A stretch of 64,000 nucleotides of DNA from Dama dama (Eukaryota > Chordata > Mammalia > Artiodactyla > Cervidae): the NCBI RefSeq assembly GCF_033118175.1, contig NC_083681.1, positions 17,316,001-17,380,000 of the forward strand, read 5' to 3'. The position numbers were made by a program, and so were the translations under genes. Under the pieces are notes generated by a model. The model was given only the letters and a program-made list of their open reading frames with translations. It was not told the origin of the DNA and did no database searches. Below are positions 37,262 to 48,922 of the stretch, piece after piece (the first letter of the stretch is position 1; every line of letters begins with the position of its first letter).

Positions 37262-39490
37262 GGTGGTTTTATTCCTAGTTTTTTAAGGAATCTCCATACT
37301 GTCTTCCATAGTGGCTATATCAATTTACATCCCCACCAACAGTGTAAGACCGTGTCCTTTTCTCCACAGCCTCTCCAGCGTTTATTGTTTGTAGACTTTT
37401 TGATGACGCCCATTCTGACCAGTGTGAGGTGACATCTCATTGTAGTTTTGATTTGCATTTCTCTGGTAATGAGTGATGTTGGACATCTTTTCATGTATTT
37501 GTTAGCCATCTGTATGTCTTCTTTTTAGAAATGTCTGGTTAGATCTTTTTCCCACTTTTTTCTTGGGTTGTTTGCTTTTCTGGTATTGAGTTGTATGAGC
37601 TGCTTGTATATTTTGGAAATTAATCCTTTGTCAGTTGTTTCATTTGCTATTATTTTCTCCCATTCTGAGGATTGTCTTTTCACCTTGTTTATAGTTTCTT
37701 TTGCTGTACAAAAGCTTTTAAATTTAACCAGGTCCCACTTATTTACTTTTGTTTTAATTTCCATTACTCTAGGAAGTGGGTCATACAGGATCTTGCTTTG
37801 ATTTATGTCATCAAGTGTTCTGCCTATATTTTCCTCTAAGAGGTTTATAGTTTCTGGTCTTATATTTATGTCTTTAATCCATTTTGAATTTATCTTTGTG
37901 TATGGTGTTAGGAAGTGTTCTAATTTCATTCTTTTACATGTAGATGTCTCAGCACCGTGTATTGAAGAGTCTGTCTTTGCCCCATTGTATATTCTTGCCT
38001 CCTTTCTCAAAAATAAGGTACGTAGGTGCATGGGTTTATTTCTGGGCTTTCTATCTTGTTCCATTGGTCTATATTTCTGGTTTTGCTTTTTTTTTTTTTC
38101 CCCCAGTACCATGCTGTCTTGATGACTGTACCTTTGTAGTGTAATCTGAAGTCAGGGAAGTTGATTTCTCCAGCTCTATTCTTCTTTCTCAAGACTGCTT
38201 GGATGGACAAGGTCTATTCAGGGTCTTTTGTGTTTCCATATGAATTGTGAAATTTTTTGTTCTAATTCTGTGAAAAATGCCAATGGTAATTTAATAGGGA
38301 TCACATTAAATCTGTAGATTGTGTCTGGTAGTGTGATCATTTTCACAATGTTGATTCTTTCTACCCAGGAACATGGACTATCTCTCCATCTATTTATATT
38401 GTTTCTGATTTCTTTCATTAGTGTCTTATAATTCTGTGTACAGTTCTTTTGTCTCCTTAGGTATGTTTATTCCTAGATATTTAATTCTTTTTGTTGCAAT
38501 GGTGAAAGGGAGTGGTGCCTTAATTTCTCTTTCTGAATTTTCATTGTTAGTATATAGAATGCAAGTGATTTCTGTTTATTGATTTTGTATCCTGCAACTT
38601 CGCTAAGTATACTGATTAGCTCTAGTAATTTTCTGATACTATATTTAGGGTCTCTATGTACAGTATCATGTCACCTGCAAACACTGAGAGCTTTGCTGTT
38701 TGGCCTCTTCTGCCAGTCTTTCTCCATAGCTCTGCCCATTCAGGCACTTAGAAGGCTCTTTTGCCTGGGATCGTTCTCTGTTGTATGGTGTGTCAGGCAC
38801 ATAGAGGGGCCCCCCTGTCTGGGACCCTACTCTGTAGTTCAGTGCATCAGGCGTTTGGTGGGCCAGCCTCTCTGTTGTTCAGCTGCTGATGCTGGTATGT
38901 GGGAAGAGAGAGGCTATGGTGATGGCTTCACCCCCTACATGTGCCTCAGCAGTATCACCTTGCTTCCATGGCTGCCTGGCTTTCCTCCACTGGCTTTTCC
39001 CAGCGTGATCTCCTCCCTCATGTCCCCTCGATCTGTCTCTCCACAGTCAACAGCAGCCCTAGCCCTGGAATTGCTCCACAATCCCCAAACTCCAGCTCCT
39101 AGCCACTGCGCCTTCCAGGGGACCTGCGTCCCTGTCCAGGGTATGTATGGCTGCAGCAAGGACTGTCTGATTCTCATCCCAGTTAGGCTGCCGCAGATCA
39201 ACTGTTTTACTCTCAGCCTTAAATGTTTCTCCTGTGACTCAGACAGTTGCCCCGATGTGGGGATCAGAACCCTGCTTCAGTTCCCCCACCCACTGAGGGC
39301 AGGTCCAGTCCTACTAACACTCCTGTTTTTCCCCCTTGTTCCTTTGTCCTACCGAGTTTTGTGTGGTTCTATACATTCTTTGCCACCCTCAGCTAGTGTT
39401 CTGCATGCACGTCTGTGTCTGAAGCTGTGTTCCTGATGTATCCATGGAGAGAGATATACTCCACATCCACCTACTCCTCCACCATCTTGT
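37249..39490 (-). mobile_element. Ruminant L1, internally deleted, inside BovB
   Basis: Read on the minus strand it starts with an L1 5' UTR at about 39490 (ACAAGATGGTGGAGGAGTAG), covers that UTR to about 38690, then jumps to ORF2 at CTCTCAGTGTTTGCAGGTGA and continues (RPSWVERINIVKM-type and YKQLIQLNTRKANNPRKKW regions) to about 37262. ORF1 and the first half or so of ORF2 are absent. It ends in ATATGACCCAGCA, which is also BovB sequence. Confidence 0.8.
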
Positions 39491-40284
39491 TCTCCCTTTC
39501 TCTCCTTGCTATTTTTTGGAATTGTGCATTCTGATGGGTATATCTTTCCTTTCCTCCTTTGCCTTTAGCTTCTCTTCTTTTCTCAGCTATTTGTAAGGTC
39601 TCTTCAGACAACCATTTTGCCTTTTCGTATTACTTTTTCTTGGGAATGATCTTGATCACTATCTCTTATACACTGTCACAAACCTCCATTCCATAGTTCT
39701 TCAGGCACTCTGTCTATCAGATCTAATCCGTGGAGTCTATTTGTCACTTCCACTGTGTAATCACAAAGGATTTGATTTAGATCATACCTGAATGATCTAG
39801 TGGTTTTGCCTAGTTTATGCAATTTGAGTTTGAATTTTGCAATAAAGAGTCATGATCTGAGCAACAGTCAGCTCCCAGTCTTGTTTTTGCTGACTGTATA
39901 GAGCTTCTCCATCTTTGGCTGCAAAGAATATAATCAATCTGATTTCAGTATTGACCATCTGGCGATGTTGATGTGTAGAGTCTTCTCTTGCGCTGTTGGA
40001 AGAGGATGTTTGCTATGACCAGTGCATTCTCTTGGCAAAACTCTGCTAGCCTTTGCCCTGCTTCACTTTGTACTCCAAGGCCAAATTTGCCTGTTACTCC
40101 AGGTTTGTCTTGATTTCCTACTTTTGCATTCCAGTCCCCTATGAGGAAATGGACATCTTTTTGGGGTGTTAGTTTTAGAAGGTCTTGTAGGTCTTCATAG
40201 AACCATTCAACTTCAACTTCTTCAGCATTACTGGTTGGGGTATAGACTTTGATTACTGTGACATTGAATGATTTGCCTTGGAAT
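39490..40284 (-). mobile_element. BovB LINE, endonuclease half
   Basis: Antisense. The minus strand encodes EN-domain wording: KVYTPTSNAEEVEVEWFYED, DVHFLIGDWNAKVGNQ (the catalytic GDWNAK motif) and GQRLAEFCQENALVIAN. It resumes, after a gap in ORF2, at 37250. Confidence 0.9.
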
Positions 40285-40777
40285 TTTGTTGTATACATCT
40301 TTCACTTCCTTGGTTAAATTTATTTCTAAGTATTTTATTGTTTTTGACTGTAGTTATAAATGGGATAGATTTTTAAATTTCTTTTTCAATGTTTAATCAT
40401 TTGTGTATGGAAATGCAACTGATTTCTATCTGTTGATTTTGTATTCTCCACCTTTACAGAAATTGTTGATTAGTTCCAATGGTTTTTTGGTTGAGTCTTG
40501 GATATTTTCTCTATGAAAAATTATGTTGTCTGCAAATAGTAACAACTTTACTTCTTCCTTTCTAATGTGGATGTCTTTTATTTCTTTGTCTTGCCTACTA
40601 GCTCTAGTTAGGACTTTCAGTACTTTTCTGAGTTAGAGTGGTGAGAATGGGAATCCTTGTCTTATTCCTGTTCTTGAAGGAAAGTCTTTTAATTTTTCTT
40701 CATTGAACGTAATGTCAGCTGTACATTTGTCATATATGACAGATATATCTTCATTATATGGATGCATGTTCCTTCTA

Positions 40778-40908
40778 GGAGAAGGGAATGGCAGCCCACT
40801 CCAGTATTCTTGCCTGGAGAATTCCATGGATGGACAGAGGAACCTAGCTGGCTAAGGTCCACGTGGTTGCAAAGAGTTGAACATGACAGAGCTTATAAGC
40901 ACAGAACA
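40778..40908 (+). repeat. Bov-tA SINE fragment in old L1
   Basis: Sense distal part beginning GGAGAAGGGAATGGCAGCCC. Flanked by GCATGTTCCTTCTA (40764-40777) and GCATGTGTTCCTTCTA (40909-40924), the second with two extra bases. Confidence 0.8.
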
Positions 40909-41845
40909 GCATGTGTTCCTTCTATACCAATTTGTTAAGGTTTTTGTCATGAAAGGATATTATATTTTGTCCAATGCTTTTCTGTGTCTATTGAGATGTG
41001 ATTTTTATCTTCCTTTTATTAACGTGATGTGTTACTTTATCAATTTGCGTATGTTGAACCATTCCAGGGATAAGTTCCTCTTGGTCATGACATATGACCT
41101 TTTAATATGTCTTGAATTTGGTTTGCTAATATTTTGTTGAGAATTTTTGCATTCATATTGATCAGAGATATTGGTCTATAGATTCCTTTTCTTGTGGATC
41201 CCTTATCTGGCTTTGGAATCAGGGTAGTGCTGACCTCAAAATATGTTTGGGAGTGTCCCTTTCTTCTCAATTTTATGGAAGACTTTGAGAAGGATTGATG
41301 TTAATTCTTCTTTAAATATTTGGTCAAATTTGCCAGGGAGCCCTCTGGTCCTGGTTTTCTGTGGTGGGACACAGTGATTATTGATTGAATCTGGTTATTA
41401 GATATTGTTATATTCAGATTCTCTTTTTTGTCTTGATTCAGTCTTGGTAGGTTGTTTGTTTCTAGAACTTTACCCATTTCTTCTACGCTATACAATTTGT
41501 TGGCTAATATTTGCTATTAGTAGTCTTTTATTTCTGTATTAGTATTTATATTAGTAGTCTATGTATTTCTATAGTGTTAATTTAATGTCTCTTCTTTCAT
41601 TTCTATTTGTATTTTCTCTGTCTTTTTCTTAGCCTAGCTAAAGGTTGGTCAATTTTGTTTATCTTTTTGAGAAACCAGCTCTTACTTTGTTGGTCCTATT
41701 ATTTTTCTGTCCTCTAGTTCATTTATCTTTACTCTGATATTTATCTTTTCCTTCTTCTGCTAAATTTGAGATTAATTTGTTCTTTTTTTCTAATTTCTTG
41801 AGATATAAAGTTAGGTTGTTTATTTGAGGTATTTCTAATTTCTTT

Positions 41846-42290
41846 TTTAATTTATTTGTTTTTAATTGGAGGATAATTTCTTTATAATATTGTGTTGGTT
41901 TCTGCCATACCTCATCATGAATCAGCCATAGGTATACATAGGTCCCCTCCCTCCTGAACCTCTCACCGCATCCCACCCATCTAGGTTGTCACAGAGCACC
42001 AGGTTTGAGCTCCTTGCATCACATCACAAATTCCCATTGGCTGTTTACTTTACATATGGCAAACAAGGTATATGTTTCAATGCTACTTTCTCAATTCCTC
42101 CCACCCTTTCCTTCCCCCACTGTATTCACAAGTCTCTTTTCTATGTCTCTGTCTCCATTGCTGCCCTGCACATAGGTGCATCAGTACCATCTTTCTAGAT
42201 CCCACATATACGCATTGATATATGATCATTTGTTTTTCTCTTTCTGACTTACTTTATTCTGTGTAATATGCTTTAGGTTCATCCACGTAA
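41846..42290 (-). mobile_element. Ruminant L1 3'-end fragment
   Basis: Antisense 3' UTR: TTTTTAATTGGAGGATAATT, TTGTGTTGGTTTCTGCCATA, CATGAATCAGCCATAGGTAT, TGTATTCACAAGTCTCTTTT. It abuts the 5' end of the old L1. Confidence 0.75.
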
Positions 42291-42309
42291 TTAGAAATGA
42301 ATCAAATGT

Positions 42310-42545
42310 GTTCCTTTTTATGGGAACGCAAATGTGTGTTAAGTCACTTTAGTTGTGTCTGTGACTCTGTGGACTGTAACCCACCAGGCTCTTCTGTCCG
42401 TGGGATTCTCCAGGCAAGCATACTGGAGTGGATTGCCATGCCATCCTTTAAGCGGATCTTCTTGACCCAGGGATCAAACCTGCATCTCTTATGTCTCCTG
42501 CATTGGCAGGCAGATTCTTTACCAATAGCATTACATGGGAAGTCC
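42310..42545 (-). repeat. Bov-tA SINE
   Basis: Antisense copy with the longer head variant (CATCTCTTATGTCTCCTGC). Confidence 0.85.
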
Positions 42546-42574
42546 TTTATATGGCTGAGTAACATAAAAATATA

Positions 42575-42800
42575 AAATGCTTCATAAATTTGAAAAGCAT
42601 CCCGTGTTCACTGATTAGAAGACTTAATGCTAAGCTAAGATGGAAGTACCTCCCAAATTGATCAATAGATTGCATGCAATCCCTATCACAATTCAGCTGG
42701 CTTTTTGGGCAGAAATTGTAGACATTTTAAACCATTTTTTTAAATGTAAAAATTATGTTTGATCCAAAGGAATGGACTCAAATGATGTCATTTGTAAAAA
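42575..42800 (+). repeat. Old L1 ORF2 fragment, sense
   Basis: AAAGCATCCCGTGTTCACTG, CCAAATTGATCAATAGATTG and CAATCCCTATCACAATTCAG match ORF2 3' wording in sense. Confidence 0.65.
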
Positions 42801-43369
42801 GTAAATTGCTTACAAATCTATAGTGTACCAGATACTATTTGAAGTTCTGGAGATTAAGCAATGACTAGGACAAAATCTCTGCCTTTCTGGTGATTTATAG
42901 TCTAGTTATATAATTTTTAATGTATAGTTTTACTCTTTGTGGTTATAAAATCTATATATTTATGTTTAACGGAAAGCAAATATTTAGCATAATTTTTTTC
43001 CTTTTCATACTTCAAAATTTTTCAACATTTAGTTCTGAAATATATTTTCACATATGAAAAAATAATTTTTTACCAGTATCTTTTATCTTATATTCCATTC
43101 TTCAGTCTATTTCTGAAGTTTTTGTTTGTTTGTTTATTTCATTGTGCCAACACTACAGCTCCCTGGCCCACGCCCCCTGCAGTGTAAGTGTGGGGTCTTA
43201 ACCACTGGACCAACAGGGAATTCTCTACAATGTTTTATAATTTGCTTTACTATCTATCTATTAGGGAACTTTTTACTGTAATGAAGTGGCTAAAATACCA
43301 TTCTAATATAGTTACAATTTCCTAACTTTGACTTTTTTCCACCTATACCAGAATGCTGTGTACTTTCCT
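42801..43369. other. Intergenic AT-rich stretch with a CHR SINE fragment
   Basis: An antisense CHR-type SINE fragment lies at about 43130-43225 (GGGGTCTTAACCACTGGACC). The rest is AT-rich and unassigned. Confidence 0.55.
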
Positions 43370-45175
43370 ATGTTTTTATGTCACTCGCATCTTTTCATTT
43401 CAAACTGAAGAACTCCCTTCAGCAGGTCTAGTGGTGGTGAGCTCCCTCAGCCTTTGTTTGTCTTATAAAAGCCTTTGTTTCTTCTTCATGCATAAAGGAT
43501 AACTATGCCAGATACAGTATTCTTGGCTGGCAACTTTTCTCTTTTGACACTCTGAATGTGTTATTCCACTCTCTCCTGGCCTCAGCAGAGTTTCTTCTAA
43601 GAAATTCACTGATACTCTAATGTGATCCTTTGTAGGTAATTTTCTTTATCACTACTTATTGACAATTTCATTATAATGCATCTTGGGAAAGGTCTTTTTG
43701 CTTTGAGAAAACAGGTGTTTTATTGACTTTATGGATGTCCAATTCTTTCCCCAGGTTTGGAAATTTCTCGTCTTTAAATAAACTCTCTGGGTCCTTTTCC
43801 CTTTCTTGTTCTAGTACACCATCTATACTTTTATCTATATTTCCAATCAAATTTGATAACTCTTGTAGAGTTTTTTCACTTTTTAGAAATCTAATCCTCT
43901 CCCAACTGAATCATCACTTATTCTTTCTTCCATCTGATCTGCCCTGTTACCTGTGCTCTCCAATACGTTCTTTATTTCATTCATTGAATTCCTCAGTTCC
44001 AGAATCTTCGTTTGGTTCTTCTTTATAATTTAAATTTCTTTGGTAAAGAATTCCTATTTGATAACTTTATTCTTCAGTTCATTAAATTTCCTGAGTTTTC
44101 TTGTAGTTGGTTAAATTTCTTCATAACAGATATTTTGAATTCCCTATCTCTTAGATACCAATATTCCATGTCTTTAAGTTTGGTTGCTGGAGAATTATCA
44201 TTTTCTTTTTGTGAGGTCATATTTCCTTTATTTTTCACAGTGTTTGATAGTATGAGTTTCTGCTTTCATACTGTTTACATTCGTTCTTAGATTTCAACAG
44301 ACTGACAATTAGAAAACTTCCCTGGTGGCTCAGACAATAAAGAAACTGCCCACAATGTGGGAGACCTGGGTTTGATCCCTGGATTGGGAAGATCCCCTGG
44401 AGAAGGGAAAGGCTACCCATTCCAGTATTCTTGCCTGGAGAATCCCATGGACAGAAGAGCCTGGTGGGTCCATGGCATCACAGTCAGACAGGACTAAGCA
44501 ACTAACACTTTCCAACTTTCAACCTTTGCATTCCAGAAGGTGGCGCAATTGTTCGTTTTAAAAAATTTCTATTGAGCTGGTTCTAGGAGCTGCACTCAAG
44601 GGCACACACAAGGAACCCTCAGCAGAGTGGGGAGAGGTGTGGGTTTAGCATCTGGGACTTTGGGGGTGCCCACAGGCCTCACAGGGGACTTCCAGAACTC
44701 GGAGGTGGACATCCTGCTGAAGGCCCCAAGCATACAGCAAGAAATGTGTTCCTTGGGGCCCTTTGGTATTCTTATCTGACTCCTTCCCCTTTCTTCTCTC
44801 ACTCCAGTCACAGACGTCCGTCCCCCTCAGAAATCTGGGCGCTGCTAGAGAGAAATGGGTCCCTCCAGCTACAAGCACTGCGGTCAAGCAGTCCGTCTCT
44901 CACCACTCTTGCTCTCCACCTCCTCTGCTGAAGAGGCAACTGCTGCAGTGGCACCTCGGGAAGGGGCTGCCCTTTCCTCCCTCTCCTCTGCTGCCAACCT
45001 CATCTCTGTCCTGCGCTGGTGGCATGTCACATTCCCCCAACAGGCAAGCCGGACCTCCACAAAATATCTCCTGTGGATGTCTGCCCAGTTTTGCACTCTC
45101 CAGGCTTCCATTTCCCCAGTTACAGTGAGTGGGGTGGGGCAGGCTTACCGACTCTGATTTGCAGCCCCCTCCAAG
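43370..45175 (-). mobile_element. Old L1 5' region remnant
   Basis: Antisense: GAACTCCCTTCAGCAGGTCT, AGTATTCTTGGCTGGCAACT, TTTCTTCTAAGAAATTCACT and the GC-richer 44560-45170 stretch (AGCACTCAAGGG-type wording) resemble the long 5' UTR region of older L1. A Bov-tA is inserted at 44316. The open frames here look fortuitous. Confidence 0.5.
44316..44512 (+). repeat. Bov-tA SINE
   Basis: Sense copy from AACTTCCCTGGTGGCTCAG to GGACTAAGCAACTAACAC. Confidence 0.85.
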
Positions 45176-45182
45176 GTCCTGC

Positions 45183-45405
45183 TTGGGTGCTAAGTCGATT
45201 CAATTGTGTCTAGCTCTGTGCGAGTCCATGGGCTGTAGCTCTCCAGGCTCCTCTGTCCACGGGGATGCTCCAAGCAAGAATATTGGAGTGGGTTGCCATG
45301 CCCTCCTCCAGGGGATCTTCCCAACCCAGGGATCAACCTGTGCCTCTTATGTCTCCTGAATTGGCAGGAGAGTTCTTTACCACTAGCGCCAGCTGGGAAG
45401 CCCAC
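45183..45405 (-). repeat. Bov-tA SINE
   Basis: Antisense copy with the longer head variant (CCTGTGCCTCTTATGTCTCC) and ending CAGCTGGGAAGCCC. Confidence 0.85.
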
Positions 45406-45829
45406 GGTGCCCTAATTTACTGCACAGTTCAGTTATCAATGTTCAATTAATTGTAAATCAAAGAGAAGAAGAAAAGGGAACAACTCAAACCACATGATGC
45501 TGATGTTGCTATACTTCTTATGCTTTGATAGGATTTTAATAACCAGACAGGTGTCTCTATGTGATCACTTGTTTCCTTATTCCTTTTACCAGAGATATTT
45601 TAAAGATAAGCATGAACTGGACAAGGTTTTACCATTTGCAATATTGAAAAATAAATCCCAGGCACCCATTGAGATCCTAAACTGAGCTAACTTCCCTAAA
45701 GAAGTTGCTAAAACCCTGACCAATTGGAACTAGCTGTTTGTCTTCCATTTTCTGACCATGAGAGACCCACCTGTCCACTGGAGAGATACTTACTCAAAAC
45801 TTTGTGACTAGAAATAAGATTTTAGGTGG
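45406..45829. other. Intergenic, nothing recognised
   Basis: No feature seen. Confidence 0.45.
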
Positions 45830-45835
45830 CAGTCA

Positions 45836-46010
45836 ACCCTGGCAGTCCAGTGATTGAGACTTTGCCTTCCAATTGCAGGGGGTTCAGGTTCAATCCCTGG
45901 TTAGGAAGCCAAGTTCCCACATGCCTCGTGGCCAAAAACCCAAAACATAGAACAAAAACAACATTATGACCAATTCTATAAAGACTTTAAAAATGGTTCA
46001 CATCGAAAAA
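45836..46010 (+). repeat. CHR-type SINE
   Basis: Sense copy GGCAGTCCAGTGATTGAGAC to the tail TAAAGACTTTAAAAATGG, the same tail family as 26110-26150. Confidence 0.75.
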
Positions 46011-46725
46011 AGAGGCACATGACTACTCTAGAGGCAGTATGCCTCCTTCCCCTGAGTGAGCTTTCCCTGGCCAACTAAGAACAGGTACACGAAGAAAAAG
46101 GCCAAGAGTTATGACACATTCATACACAGGTCTGCCCACAAGCAACAGCTCAAGGAAGAGGGCCTTGCTCATCTGAATCACTATGCCTATATTACAGCCA
46201 TAGCATCCTCTTCTAAAACAGTTTCTTCAAAGACTTTTGTAACTAGTTTCCCTGGCACGGGTTCTTTTCACCAACCACATCCTGGACTTTGTCACAGTAG
46301 TTAGGGCTACTTGACCTGTCAATCTTTTCCCTGGTTTCCTGGTGTCTAAGGCTGCTGTGTGGCAGTGGGTTCCTGAGCCAAGAAGTTACAACTCCAGTGG
46401 TAGGCCAGAGGAAGCTGGTGTCTTACTGGGCTACTTCTGCATTATTCCAGGAGTCACGCCAGAAAGATCTAGAACATACTCTTTCAGCATGTCCAACATT
46501 CCTGAACTAAATCCCTCCCTTCCTCATTTAAATAAATAAATAGAAAGAAATACACACATGCACAAACACACAAAGGATAAATCTTTTCCTAATTAAAGCA
46601 CCTTATTTTTTTTTAAACCCAATTCAAATGTCTCTTCCTTTTTGAAAGCTTCTTGTGTCTCCAAGAAAACATTTTTCATGCTTTAACTTCTTTAACATTT
46701 CGTATCTTTCTTTTAGTGCTGACCA
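46011..46725. other. Intergenic, possible LTR-like sequence
   Basis: The stretch 46020-46320 reads like a non-coding LTR remnant but I cannot assign a family. A short AAATAAATAAATAGAAAGAA tract follows at about 46530. Confidence 0.3.
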
Positions 46726-46737
46726 CAATGGTTATTG

Positions 46738-46950
46738 GGCTTCCTAGGTGGCACTAGTGGTAAAGAACCCACCTGCCAATATAAGAGATGTAAGAGACCA
46801 CAGTTTTCATCCCTGGGTCTGAAAGATCTCTTGGAATAGGGCACAGCAACCCACTCGCGTATTCTTGTCTGGAGAATCCCCATCGACAGAGGAGCCTGGC
46901 AGGTTACAATCCCGGGGGTCGCAAAAGAGGTGGACACAACTGAAGCAACT
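46738..46950 (+). repeat. Bov-tA SINE
   Basis: Sense copy GGCTTCCTAGGTGGCACTAG to GTGGACACAACTGAAGCAAC. Confidence 0.8.
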
Positions 46951-47205
46951 TAGCATGCATGAACAATAGTTACTGGTAAGGCTGTCTTTTCCAAGTTAAT
47001 GAATCATGAGTTCCTTCAGCACAGGAACCAGTCTGGCTTCTAATACCATCCTAAATTTAGAATAGTTCCTTGAACACAGTAAACGATCAATAAACATTGG
47101 TTTGAATACTTGAATTGGAGTTTGGCTTGTAAAAGTGTAAAGATTTTTTACAGAAGAAAGCAGAAACTTAAGAAGATACAGCCTACAAAAATGGCAACGG
47201 ATGAA
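46951..47205. other. Intergenic; L2/MIR-like end
   Basis: The words TTCCTTGAACACAGTAAACG and ATCAATAAACATTGGTTTGA (about 47065-47105) fit an L2 or MIR 3' end. Confidence 0.5.
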
Positions 47206-47210
47206 AAAGC

Positions 47211-47393
47211 TTAATCGCTCAGTCATGTCTGATTTTTTGCAACCCCATGAACTGTAGCCCACCAGGCTCCCCCGCCGATGGAATTCTCCAGGCAAGAATA
47301 CTGGAGTGGGTTGCCATTTCCTTCTTCGGGGATCAAACCTGCCTCTCCTGCATTGCAGGCAGATTCTTTATCATCTGAGCCATCAGGGAAGCT
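47211..47393 (-). repeat. Bov-tA SINE
   Basis: Antisense copy with a short deletion before GGGGATCAAACCTGCCTC, ending CCATCAGGGAAGC. Confidence 0.8.
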
Positions 47394-47437
47394 CAAAAAA
47401 GTGCATAACAAACAGAAAAGGAAACACAACTTGCCCT

Positions 47438-47499
47438 CATGGAACACAAATAAGGAACACTGATTATCTGGAACACAAATAAGGAACACTGATTATCTT
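47438..47499. repeat. Exact tandem duplication of about 29 bp
   Basis: The unit GGAACACAAATAAGGAACAC plus TGATTATCT occurs twice head to tail. The unit itself has the internal repeat GGAACAC. Confidence 0.9.
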
Positions 47500-48189
47500 T
47501 CTGTTCTAATCAACAACAGCAAAGAGAGATTATCAAGACTATAGGTTCTGGTTCAACGACCACGTAGGCAGATCCTTTGCACACCTCGTCCAGTGGACAC
47601 ATCAAATCTATAGCTATATATGGAATAATTGACACTGAAAAACAAAACCAGAAACCAAAAGTAGCTGAGTGACTTCCATGCTTTGGGCAAACTGGGAAAT
47701 ACCCTTGTGGTATTCCAAGTGGTCAGGAGAGGCCGAGACACAGTCCTGCCATAAACCCCACCCCTGGCACGGTCATGCACAATCAGGAGGGAACTCTCAC
47801 AAACCCAGGTTTCTCCCTGAGGAGTGAAGGGCTTGAAACCCAAAATTGGCACTCCAATTTTTAAGAGTTATACCTGAGAGGCAAGCCCCTAAAATATATA
47901 GCTTTGAAAGCCATGAGACCTACAGGGAATAGGGAACTGAGAAACTGTTCTTAAAGGACTTGCCCATGCAGATTCACCCATCCCAGGACCCAGTGCAGAA
48001 GAAGCCGACTGAAAGGTGCTGACTTCCCATGAAATATGCTTGTTTGCTCAACTTACGCCGTTAGCCTGAGGGACAGGCATCTACTTTAACATACATCTAG
48101 GGGCCTACTGAAACAGTCTCCAAAGACAGAGCTTGGTGCGTGCCATTTTAGCGCTCTCTTTCTGCTCTGCTCTGTTAATAGCTTCCTAG

Positions 48190-48388
48190 TTATTCTTTAG
48201 TCACTAAGTCATGTCAGATTCTTTTCTGACCCCACGACTGTAGCTCGCCAGGCTCTTCTGTCCGTATTCCAGGCAAGAATACTGGAGTGGATTGCCATTT
48301 CCTTTCCTTGGGGGATCTCCCTCACCCAGGGATTGAACCTGTATCTCCTGCTTGGCAGGCGGATTCTTTATCACTGAGCCACCAGGTA
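48190..48388 (-). repeat. Bov-tA SINE
   Basis: Antisense, with a gap where TTCTGTCCGTATTCCAGG skips part of the consensus. Confidence 0.8.
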
Positions 48389-48719
48389 CCACCTAGAAAG
48401 GAGTTTGTACCCTTGTGTTGTGCCTGGGTTTTTATGGCTGGGGCTCAGCGTGTGATCTTTGATTGCTTGTTTCCGGTGGCCAGCAAAGCTTCAGACTGTG
48501 AGTCCCCTGGGGCTGTTACAAACAGAGGGGCAGTTCTTAGCCAGCTACCACCCACAGGCAGTAGCACAGGCAGCTTATTGAAACACAGTCTCAGCCTTTC
48601 TATGAAAGAGGCCTATTTGTCATCCTGGAGCTTTGGCCCGAGGGGCAGGCTTCTCTGGTTTGGCACACACTTAGAGGTTACCCCGGGTGCTATCTTTGTG
48701 CTCTCCCTGGGTCTCACTC

Positions 48720-48922
48720 CTGGGCTTCCTTGGTGGTTCAGACAGTAAAGAATCTGCCTGCAATGCAGGAGACCTGGGTTTGATCCCTGGGTCGGGAAGA
48801 TCCCCTGGAGAAGGGAATGGTTACCCGCTCCAGTATTCTTGCCTGGAGAATTCCATGGACAGAGGAGCCTGGGAGGCTACAGTCCTTGGGGTCACAAAGA
48901 GTTGGACACAACTGAGAGACTA
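48720..48922 (+). repeat. Bov-tA SINE
   Basis: Sense and little diverged, with a T-rich tail (48926-48938). Flanks GTCTCACTCC and GTCTGACTCC suggest the target duplication. Confidence 0.85.

Larger units (their letters stand above)
34820..41845 (-). mobile_element. Old L1 ORF2 region, host of a BovB mosaic
   Basis: Antisense L1 in order from 5' to 3' on the minus strand: reverse transcriptase start near 41270-41085 (TTLIPKPDKGSTRKG), further ORF2 at 40300-41085 and the 3' half of ORF2 at 34820-35930. A BovB/L1 mosaic occupies about 35930-40284. SINE pieces are inserted at 35678-35801 and 40778-40908. Confidence 0.75.

Noticed and set aside
38579..39436. 285-codon plus-strand open frame, the second longest in the window
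   Set aside because: It is the complement of an L1 5' UTR and ORF2 joint. The composition is leucine/serine/cysteine-rich noise with no family resemblance.
44596..45213. Cluster of overlapping 60-120 codon frames on both strands
   Set aside because: They lie in a GC-richer old L1 5' region. None has splice context or a recognisable domain.
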